Shown one piece after another: positions 1 to 8,016 of a stretch of DNA of 11,936 nt (its first letter is position 1; each line of letters opens with the position of its first letter). The position numbers and the translations under genes are program-made. The stretch is from Darksidea phi. Lineage: Eukaryota; Ascomycota; Dothideomycetes; Pleosporales; Lentitheciaceae. The notes under the pieces were generated by a model, which was given only the letters and a program-made list of their open reading frames with translations, had not been told where the DNA came from and ran no database searches. The stretch lies in contig JASJFT010000465.1 in NCBI GenBank assembly GCA_030770425.1, positions 1 through 11,936 on the forward strand, given 5' to 3'.

Positions 1-66
1 GACTAAGCCCTTGTCTTGGCTTCCAACCTTCTCGGGATGCCCCGCATCCTGTGATTCGCGTGGGGT
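1..66. other. Un-RIPed left flank
   Basis: This stretch has ordinary composition (about 59% G+C by hand count) and many CpA/TpG dinucleotides, unlike everything to its right. It contains one ATG at 37-39 but no reading frame long enough to judge. I take it as host DNA, or the edge of another element, bordering the RIP-mutated block. No gene is recognised. Confidence 0.7.
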
Positions 67-73
67 TGTAACA
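67..73 (+). repeat. Possible 5' LTR start (TGTAACA)
   Basis: The last TpG and CpA before the RIP block lie inside TGTAACA. LTRs of Ty3/gypsy elements commonly begin with TG, often TGTAAC-like. Its position exactly at the composition boundary makes it a candidate left end of the retroelement. No matching LTR or target-site duplication is visible in this window, because the other end of the element is missing. The call is therefore tentative. Confidence 0.3.
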
Positions 74-327
74 TTAAAGCTATCTAAGATCTTAATTCGA
101 CTAGAAAATATCTATTAAATAATCGTCCTACGCTATAATAACGATTCCTAATATTTAAAGTAAATTATAAGGAATATAATACTAAAGAATTTTTTTAATA
201 TATATATAGTAGATAGAATAATAGTAGTACTATATAAGGGTAATTATATACTAGCTAATAAGGGTATACTTAGTAATTTAAAGAATAGACTATAAAGTTA
301 ATTAAAAAAGAATAAAAAATAGTAGAG

Positions 328-351
328 ATTAGTCTATTTATATAGACTAAT
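328..351. repeat. Perfect 10-base inverted repeat
   Basis: Arms ATTAGTCTAT (328-337) and ATAGACTAAT (342-351) are exact reverse complements around a 4-base loop. In DNA this AT-rich such a hairpin can arise by chance, and no function is implied. Confidence 0.5.
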
Positions 352-806
352 TTAGAAGAGAATAATAGTATCGAAAGATTCTATAATAGGGAATATAATA
401 ATACTTTAGAAAGAAAGAAAGTCCGAGTAGATAAGGATAAGAATAAAGAGAAGTAATAAATATATAAAGAATAGGAAGCTAAGATAATAATACTATAAAA
501 TATAGTATAGATTTATATAAATAAAGTAATCTAACTATTAAGAATTATAATAGTATAAGAGGTTAATATATTTAATATACTAGTACTATAGATAAACTAT
601 TAATAAGATAGAAAATATAAGATACGAAAGAAATAAATATAATATTTAGATATTATATTAAGTCTAATATATATATAATAGCTACTATTATCTATATATC
701 TAAAAATAATTAAATTATTATATATAGTATACGAAAATAAAGTATAGCTAGTAATACGTAGTACGATAACCTATATTTAATAAATATCTACTAAATAATA
801 GTAATT

Positions 807-913
807 TATACTATAAGCTATAGTACGAATATTACTATATATAATTACTAGGATTATATTTATATTATAAGCTATAGTATAAATATTACTATATATAATT
901 ACTAGAATTATAT
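807..913 (+). repeat. 54-base tandem duplication, two copies
   Basis: Units at 807-859 and 861-913 align with a period of 54. They share the core GCTATAGTA and the following ATATTACTATATATAATTAC stretch. The few differences are transitions, including a CG in unit 1 (826-827) replaced by TA in unit 2. The duplication therefore predates at least part of the RIP damage. It may be a subrepeat of an LTR or leader, but no function can be read from it. Confidence 0.8.
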
Positions 914-990
914 ATTTATAATAAAGTTATATAAATAGATTATATTATATAGATATTATATAAACGTATAATTTAATAACTAGTTATAGA

Positions 991-1030
991 AAATATTAAG
1001 TAATATTAAGTAATATTAAGTAATATTAGG
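991..1030 (+). repeat. 10-base tandem array, four copies
   Basis: Four consecutive decamers, consensus TAATATTAAG, with the first and last units each carrying one change. Simple AT-rich microrepeat within the non-coding 5' part. Confidence 0.85.
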
Positions 1031-1478
1031 GATATAAAGAGTATAAAGTATATATACTATAGATATAGACTACTTACTAGTCGTATTAACTTATAGTAAA
1101 CCTTTTACTAATATAGATTATAGTAGATTTTATCTATTTAAGATATATAATTTTTTATTCTATTAATCTTTTTAAATTAATATCTTTAAAGATAATATAT
1201 AACTTATTCTTAAAATACTTATAACTTAAAAAGATAGCCTTTATTTTATTACTTTACTAAGTCTTTAATAGTTATAGTTATTTATTTAGATATATCTTAA
1301 ACTAAGTAATAGTCTTTTCTATAAACTAAGCTACTATAAATAATACTTTATTACTTTTAGTAGATAGTTTTATTCTATTAAAGTTAAGATAGATTATTAT
1401 ATTAGTTAGAAATCCTCTAAGTTTTAATCTTATTCTATTAAACTTCTCTAGTTTTCTAAGTTTTAATAGTTTACTTAT

Positions 1479-1772
1479 TATTATAGTACTAACTCGTAAC
1501 TATTTATATCTATTATATACTATACCTATAGTTACGGCGCTCCCTTTACTAGATCTTACTATATTAGATATATATAGCCCCCGCTCGTCCTAGTATTAGC
1601 CCTTTATAGTATAACTTATATTCTACCTTAACCCTAGTATATCTATACTATAATAGTTTATACTATCCTTCTCTTCGATTCTACTACTAGGGTAAGACGC
1701 TCCTCTAATAGCCCGATCGACTACTCTAAACCTAGAAGATACTAAGCTAGACCTAAGACCTACGCTATACCT
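1479..1772 (+). other. Element leader / gag 5' region, copy 1
   Basis: Conserved between the two copies at a constant offset of about 4710. It has no family motif, and no single frame stands out. A net length difference of 16 bases, not a multiple of three, falls between about 1740 and 1829. The gag start is therefore probably within or downstream of this stretch. The start codon itself is lost, because RIP removes every ATG. Confidence 0.45.
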
Positions 1773-1773
1773 A

Positions 1774-1833
1774 GAATACTAAGAATACTAAGAATACTAA
1801 GAATACTAAGAATACTAAGAACCCTAAGAATAC
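1774..1833 (+). repeat. 9-base coding minisatellite in gag, copy 1
   Basis: About six tandem units of AATACTAAG, in the gag phase encoding repeated Asn-Thr-Lys, with one unit altered to AACCCTAAG. The corresponding array in copy 2 (6472-6528) has a different unit composition and length. It therefore behaved as a variable protein-coding minisatellite near the Gag N-terminus. Confidence 0.85.
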
Positions 1834-2896
1834 TATAGCTACTAAGGATTAGTAACGTTAGTAGGGCGAGTAACTCGTCGTTACGATTAGTTAGGTTCCT
1901 ATACTAGTCTCCCTTATTTAAATAAAAGGTATAGTAAGCGACTCTACTATATTAATTATACTAGAAAATAAGAAATCTATTTCCTTAACTCGTTATAGTA
2001 TCGAAGCTATACTAAATACTCTAAATATAGAAGTATAATACTATATTTTCTCTTTTACTATAGACCTTAAAGAAGTATACTAAGTTACTTATTAGCTCTA
2101 AAGTAAAAATAATATTCTATATACCTAGACCTCTATCCGTATCTCTTACTACTATCTTACTACTAACTCCGATAAATTTAATAGAGCTAATAAGTCTATA
2201 AGTAAGCGCTAAACTAAGTATAAAAACTAGAAATATAATATCTATAGTATTTATACTATAAATAGGGTAATCTTTAATATAGAATTTAAATATATTTAAT
2301 ATATCTCTAGTCTTATATCTAGCGACGTACTCGATATCTATCGTAACTAATTTAATACTATATAATCTAACCTAGATAATCTAACTAAATAGAAATAGTA
2401 AACTACTACTAATCTATAGAAAATCCTTAATACCTACTATATTACTTCTAATAAATAAATTAAGGTAAGTACTATATTTAATAAAGTTATTATAGACGGC
2501 CGACTATTTCTAGACTTCTAAGTCGAATTCTATAAATAGACTACTAAAGTAGAAAAAACTAATATAGAAAAAGTCTAAGCCCTATATATTAAAGTCTCTA
2601 CTATACTAGATACTATAGCTACCCTTTAAGAAAAATAACTAGACTATATAGACTATAAAGAATAGGTAAAGCTCTTTATATAAATCTAGAAAAGAAAATA
2701 AGTAGAAGAATATATTAAGAGTATATATATCGACTCCTATCTAAATAATAACTAGTTAAGTAATACTCTTTAGTCGGTCTCTATATCTATATTTTCTCCT
2801 CTAATAATAGTTCTAATCTATACTAGTAACTCTATAATTTTAGATATAATATATACTCTATATACCTTCTATAAAGAATATAAGGCCGTTAATACC

Positions 2897-2938
2897 TACT
2901 TCTATTATAATAAATCGAGCTACTATAAGAATATATAT
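2897..2938 (+). other. Gag zinc-knuckle remnant, copy 1
   Basis: The codons read Y-F-Y-Y-N-K-S-S-Y-Y-K-N-I-Y. Substituting Cys or His for the Tyr at positions 1, 4, 9 and 14 gives the exact C-x2-C-x4-H-x4-C spacing of retroviral-type nucleocapsid knuckles, which bind element RNA. TGY-to-TAY and CAY-to-TAY are the changes RIP makes, so all four zinc ligands were lost that way. Copy 2 shows the same arrangement at 7612-7653. Confidence 0.85.
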
Positions 2939-3303
2939 AAAGAAAAGAAGAAAAATAATAAATAATTTAATAGAGTCTAGGGCTAAGAATAAGCTATATA
3001 ATAAATACCTTAGGACTAATAAGTAACGCGTACCTAGTCTTAATACCCCTAATACTAGTAGGCCTAGAACTAATATACGTAACCTTAGTATAGCTACCCC
3101 TAGCTCTAATATAATAACTAGAATACTAATAACTAATCCCTTTACTAATATCTATTTAATAATTCCTTCTTTAACTATACTATAGATTAACCCTAGGGAT
3201 ATACTAGAACTAAAATCTCTATACCTAAGACTAAAGCCCCTTATATTAATATACTAGTTAACTCGGTATTATCCTCTATAAGTACCTCTTACGTTAATAA
3301 CTT

Positions 3304-3310
3304 AAAAAAC
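3304..3310 (+). promoter_or_regulatory. Candidate -1 frameshift heptamer, copy 1
   Basis: AAAAAAC lies in the gag phase as A AAA AAC, a known type of slippery heptamer for -1 ribosomal frameshifting. It is followed two codons later by TAA. The pol phase is exactly -1 relative to gag. Copy 2 has A AAA AAT at the same place and phase (8010-8016). A-runs are common in this DNA and RIP has blurred the codons, so the site is only a candidate. Confidence 0.3.
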
Positions 3311-6188
3311 GTATAATCTCTAGTTATTATTATAGCTAGAGATTAGATAGGGAAGAATTATTAGATAAGTAACTATACTAAATTTAGACTATTCTAAGTA
3401 AAAAGGCCCTCCTTTAACTTAGATCTATAGATAGTAAATTATTATTTATTTATACTTCTTTTCTACTTATATATACTACTATTAATATATAAAGTCTTAT
3501 TAATAGTAGATACTTAGCTATTACCTTTCTTAATTAAACCTTTACTTAAAAATATACTATTAATACCTATATTATACCCTTTCTAAGAAAGCTCTTACTA
3601 GCTAATAGTTATATAAGTAATATACTTATCTAATATACTATCTTACCTATATAGGTTAGAAACTACTATAAAAAATACTTACTCTATATTACTAATCTAG
3701 TCTAAAATATTCCTATTATTCTTAGTCTCCCTTAGCTTTAGAAATATAACCTATCTATTAATTAGACGTTAATAATAGTTAATATAGATTCTTAGTACTA
3801 TTAGAAATACTACTATTATAGAACTAAAGCTATATAAGTAACTTTCTTAGCTACCCCCCCTAGTAAAAATATACTAGATAAAACTAAACTATTATATCTT
3901 AAGCTATATACTAATATAATAAATTACTAACTACCTTTATATATCGAAGATATTAATAAGTATAATCTTCGTTAACTAAATAAAGAGACTCTAATAGATC
4001 TACCCTCTAAACTTATACTAGGCTACCTTTACTATAAAATAAGGAACTTAGATACTAAATATAGGAAAATCCTAAAATATCGAGTAATTATAATATAAAA
4101 TTACGCTATAATTAAACTACTACTAGCCGTATAAGTAGAAGGACGCCGAGTTAATTTAAAGAAATCTAAAAAAGAACTACTACTACTACTTAGTATCCCC
4201 CTACTAACTAAACTAAATCCTAAGTCTTTTAATTTCTTTAATATTCGTCTTATATAAGCCGTAACCTTTATATAATTCTATAAATAATCTAATATAAAAG
4301 CTACCTATATTATATAGAATAAGCTAGACTAAGTACTTAAAATATTACTAAAGAATAAAGGAGACTAAATTCTAAACCTTATTAAAGAAGAATTTAAAGA
4401 TATCCTAGACGGTAAAATTATAATAGACCTCCTAAATAACTTCTTACTATAGTTTTATAAATTCCTTACTAACTATAAATATACCCTATACCTTCGAGGT
4501 ATTAAAGAATTAGATATTAATAAGTTTCTAGTAGAGAAACTACCCCTATTTAACGACGAGCTAAAAAAGAAACTTCTAGAATAGCTAAGGGATATAGTTA
4601 CTAGATTCCTTCCTAAAAAAGTAGATAAACTTCTATTAAAGTAAGTATAAAATTATAAGATTAATATTATCTCGGGTAAAGAACCCCTATACTAAAAAAA
4701 TTAATCTTTTTTTCTACCTAAACTCTATATCGTATATAAATAGCTAGATAATAATCTAGATAAGGGTTTTATCTAGAAATTCTATACGTAATATACTACC
4801 CTTCTACTCCTAGTAGTAAAATTAGATAGAGGAGTATATATATATTAAGACTATAGAGGCCTAAATAATATTACTATTAAGAACTACTATCTACTACTCC
4901 TTATTTAAGAAACCCTTAATACCCTCTATAATATAAAAGTATATACTAAACTTAATATTATTACTATTTTTAATAAATTACGTATTATTAAAGGATATAA
5001 ATAGAAAATAGTATTTATTATATATTTTAAACTTTTTAAAATCTTAGTTATACTCTTTAGTCTTTATAACGTACTAGTATTCTTTTAGAATTATATTAAT
5101 TATATCCTTTATAATCTATTAGACTATACCTATACTATATATCTTAATAATATCTTAGTTTACTCGAAAAATAGAAAAGAGTATTAAAAGTATATCCGAG
5201 AAGTAGTTTAGAGATTAATTAATACCGGTCTTTAAATTAATATCTATAAATATAAGTTCGAGGTTATAAAGACTAAATACCTTAGACTTATTATCTCCTC
5301 TAGTAGTATTAAAATAGATTCTAAGAAAGTAGCTATAATTCTAAAATAGATATAACCCCCTTATCTTAAGAATTTATAGAAATTCCTAGACTTCGTAAAT
5401 TTCTACTAATACTTTATTTAAGACTTCTTAAAGATATACGTCCTATTTAATAAACTCCTATATAAGAATATACTATAGAACTAGACTATTAAATAGATAA
5501 CTATCTTTAAGATACTTAAGAATTCCTTTACTATAGTACTAATACTAGTAATATATAACTTTACTAAGAAAATAGTTCTAGAAACTAATACCTCTAATTA
5601 GGTATTAGGTAGTATTCTCTTCTAATATAATAATAATAGTATTCTATATATAGTCGTCTATTTTTTAAGTAAATATAGTAATACTAAATATAATTATAAG
5701 ATCTACGATAAAGAATTATTAATAATTATTAAATTTCTAAAAGAGTAGTAACTAGAACTCTAAGAAACTATAGAACTATTTAAAATTATTATTAACTATA
5801 AGAATCTAGAATACTTTATAACTATAAAGGTACTATTATAATACTAGATTTACTAGTTAGAGTTCCTATTATAATTTAACTTTAGAATTATTTATTAACT
5901 AGGCTTAAAAGCTATATAACTAGATATACTAAGTAGAATACTAAGGAACTAACTAAATAAGAATAATACTTTTAATAATAAAGTAAAAAATAGACTACGA
6001 ATAGTACTCTTACTAGAAGTCCTTAGTAATAAAGTTTTAAAAGATCTCCTCGACTAAAATCCTATAAGTATAGTATTACTAATCCTCTCTACTATAGATT
6101 AACCTATTAACGAACTAATCGACTTCGTATATTCTACTATACTAATAGCTATAAAGATAATTATTACCCTCTTAAATCTAAATATAAG
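3310..6188 (+). pseudogene. RIP-degraded pol (protease, RT, RNase H), copy 1
   Basis: One phase from 3310 to 6188 reads as a Ty3/gypsy polyprotein if TAA/TAG are taken as lost Gln/Trp codons. The aspartic protease region is near 3470-3790: codons 3502-3513 read N-S-R-Y, a RIPed D-S-G-C-like active site, and 3721-3770 reads as a degraded GLPWL-x-K-x-N motif. A linker of about 300 codons follows. The RT lies at about 4700-5420: TKLD-like with Asp now AAT at 4954-4956, DYRGLN intact at 4849-4866, and the YLDD box at 5140-5151 now Y-L-N-N. RNase H is at about 5575-5960, and its TDAS-type Asp is now AAT at 5587-5589. The trace stops about 75 codons after RNase H, with no integrase. The phase is unbroken, so there is no frameshifting indel. 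Confidence 0.85.
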
Positions 6189-6471
6189 TATTATAGTACT
6201 AACCTATAACTATTTATATCTATTATATACCGTACCTATAGCTACAGCGCTCCCTTTACTAGACCTTACTATATTAAGTATATATAGCCCCTACTTATTC
6301 TAATATTAGCCCTTTATAGTATAACTTATATTCTATCTTAACCCTAGTATATCTATACTATAATAGTTTATACTATTCTCCCTTTTAATTTTACTACTAG
6401 GATAAGATACTCCTCTAATAGCCTAATCGACTACCCTAAACCTAGAAGATACTAAGCTAGACCTACGTTAT
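6189..6471 (+). other. Element leader / gag 5' region, copy 2
   Basis: Begins at the tandem junction and matches 1479-1772 of copy 1. It contains one of the few surviving CpA dinucleotides (6245-6246). No motif is recognised. It was probably untranslated leader plus, perhaps, the lost gag start. Confidence 0.45.
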
Positions 6472-6528
6472 ACTAAGAATACTAAGAACTTTAGAAATAC
6501 TAAGAACTCTAAGAACTCTAAGAATACT
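6472..6528 (+). repeat. 9-base coding minisatellite in gag, copy 2
   Basis: Array of nine-base units of the form AAT/AAC-ACT/TCT-AAG, plus one AACTTTAGA variant. In the gag phase it encodes Asn-Thr-Lys and Asn-Ser-Lys repeats. It is more heterogeneous than the copy 1 array (1774-1833), consistent with independent evolution of the two copies. Confidence 0.8.
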
Positions 6529-6797
6529 ATAGCTACTAAGGATTAGTAATATTAATAGGGTAAGTAACTCGCTACTATAATTAGTTAGATTCCTGTACTA
6601 GTTTCTTTTATCCGAATAGAAGGTATAGTAAGCGACCCTACCGTATTAATTATACTAGGAAATAAAGAACCTATCTTCTTAACCTATTATAGTATTAAAG
6701 CTATATTAAATACCTTAGATATAGAAATATAATATTATATTACCTTTTATACTATAGATCTCGAAGAAGCTTACTAGACTACCTAATAACTTTAAAA

Positions 6798-6839
6798 CGA
6801 AAATAGTACTCTATATATCGAAAATAGTATCCTATATAC
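6798..6839 (+). repeat. 21-base in-frame tandem duplication in gag, copy 2
   Basis: Units 6798-6818 and 6819-6839 both begin CGAAAATAGTA and differ at a few positions by transitions. Copy 1 has a single unit here (about 2101-2121). The insertion adds seven codons and keeps the frame. Confidence 0.85.
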
Positions 6840-7611
6840 CTAAGTCCTAACCTACGTATCCTACTAATATCTTACTAGTAACCTTAATAAATTCGATAAT
6901 ATTAATAGGTCTATAAATAAACGCTAAATTAAGTATAAAAACTAGAAATTTAAAATTTAGAGTATCTATACTATAGATATAGTAATCTTCGATATAGAAT
7001 TTAAATATATCTAGTATATTACTAGTCTTATATCTAGTAACGTACTTAATATCTATTATAATTAATTCTATACTATATAATCTAACCTAGAAAACCTTAC
7101 TAAGTAGAAATAGTAAACTATTATCGACCTTTAGAAAACCTTTAATATCTACTATATTACCTCTAACGAACGAATAGAGACTAGAACTAAATTTAATAAC
7201 TTTATTATAAATAGTTAAACCTTCCTTAACTTTTAGACTAAATTCTATAAATAGACTACTAAAGTAGAAAAAATTAATATAGAAAAAGTCTAAGTACTAT
7301 ATACTAAGGTCTTTACTATATTAGATACTATAGCCTCCTACTAGAAGAAATAACTAGACTACGTAGATTATAAAGGATAGATAGAATTCTTTATATATAT
7401 TTAAAATAGGAAGTAAGAAGAAGAATATATTAAGAGAATACGAACTAGCTTCTATTTAAATAATAATAGTCGACTAAATAATATCTTCTAGCCCGCTCCT
7501 ATACCTATACTTCTACTCCTAGTATTAGTATTAATTTTTAGTAATTCTATAATTCTAGATATAATACGTATACTATATACTTCTTAAGAAGAATATATTA
7601 CTACTAATATC

Positions 7612-7653
7612 TATCTCTACTATAGTAAACTAGGTTACTATAAGGCTAACTAT
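7612..7653 (+). other. Gag zinc-knuckle remnant, copy 2
   Basis: Codons read Y-L-Y-Y-S-K-L-G-Y-Y-K-A-N-Y, the C-x2-C-x4-H-x4-C spacing with every zinc ligand changed to Tyr. The family-typical Gly before the His position is retained as GGT, whereas copy 1 has AGC there. Confidence 0.85.
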
Positions 7654-8009
7654 AATAAGAAAAAGAAGAACGACGTACAATTCGGCCGAATCTAAGGCTA
7701 GGGACAAGTTATATAATAATAATTACTACTTAACTAGTCTTAATATCCTCTATTATAGTATTAGTATACTTAGAACTAATATATAACCTTATAGTACCCT
7801 CGGCCCTAGCTTTAGTATAATAACTAGAACCCTAGTAATTAATTTCTATACTAACGCCTATCTAATAATAACCCCTTCTTTAACCGTATTATAGACTAAC
7901 TTTAAGAATATATTAAAACTAAAATAACCTCTATATCTAATATTCCCTATACTAATACTCTAGTTAACTTAGTATTATCCTTTATAAGCGCCTCTTATAT
8001 TAATAGTCT

Positions 8010-8016
8010 AAAAAAT
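8010..8016 (+). promoter_or_regulatory. Candidate -1 frameshift heptamer, copy 2
   Basis: AAAAAAT in the gag phase (A AAA AAT), followed two codons later by TAA. It is equivalent in position and phase to 3304-3310 of copy 1, and the last base differs by a C/T transition. Pol again lies in the -1 phase. Confidence 0.28.

Larger units (their letters stand above)
74..1478. other. 5' AT-rich region without a recognisable gene
   Basis: About 1.4 kb of RIP-mutated DNA upstream of the duplicated gag-pol segment. It has no CpA or TpG that I can find. Neither strand gave a reading frame with family motifs. It holds a short perfect inverted repeat (328-351), a 54-base tandem duplication (807-913) and a 10-base tandem array (991-1030). 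The part before about 640 is purine-rich on the plus strand (280-640), and 1080-1478 is pyrimidine-rich. By position it could hold the 5' LTR and untranslated leader, or a second unrelated repeat. The sequence does not decide between these. Confidence 0.6.
1773..3316 (+). pseudogene. RIP-degraded gag (capsid/nucleocapsid), copy 1
   Basis: Gag would form the structural shell that packages element RNA. The trace is readable as one phase (codons starting at 1931, 2897 and so on) interrupted only by TAA/TAG, as expected from former Gln and Trp codons. It opens with an Asn-Thr-Lys repeat, followed by an unrecognised capsid-like part. A CCHC zinc knuckle follows at 2897-2938, in which all three Cys and the His have become Tyr. 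A tail very rich in TAA/TAG follows (about 2960-3200), best read as a glutamine-rich region. The start is not identifiable. The end is placed at the TAA of 3314-3316 next to a possible slippery site, and it could be another lost Gln codon. Pol follows in the -1 phase. Confidence 0.75.
1479..6188 (+). mobile_element. Ty3/gypsy retrotransposon, tandem copy 1 (RIPed, no integrase)
   Basis: This 4.7 kb segment holds, in order, leader, gag, protease, RT and RNase H remnants of a Ty3/gypsy (Metaviridae-type) retrotransposon, all on the plus strand. It is repeated as 6189-10894 with offsets of 4694 to 4715 bases. In a 60-base sample (5401-5460 against 10107-10166) I count nine differences, all transitions. 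The segment ends shortly after RNase H at 6188 and joins directly to the leader of the next copy, with no integrase or LTR between. No CpA or TpG survives anywhere in it. Confidence 0.88.

Noticed and set aside
328..351. Intrinsic terminator or small RNA hairpin
   Set aside because: The stem is AT-rich and isolated, with no T-tract logic applicable in a fungus. It is expected occasionally by chance at this composition.
74..1478. TATA-like promoters, origin or centromere sequence
   Set aside because: TATATA-type strings occur throughout because RIP produces TpA; they carry no positional information.
1774..1833. CRISPR-like or regulatory repeat array
   Set aside because: Units are nine bases with no spacers and stay in the gag frame, so this is a coding minisatellite. 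The same reasoning excludes the arrays at 991-1030 and 807-913, which have no spacers.
4690..4712. Other A- and T-runs as frameshift signals
   Set aside because: Runs of six or more A or T occur at several places inside pol, but the reading phase does not change there.
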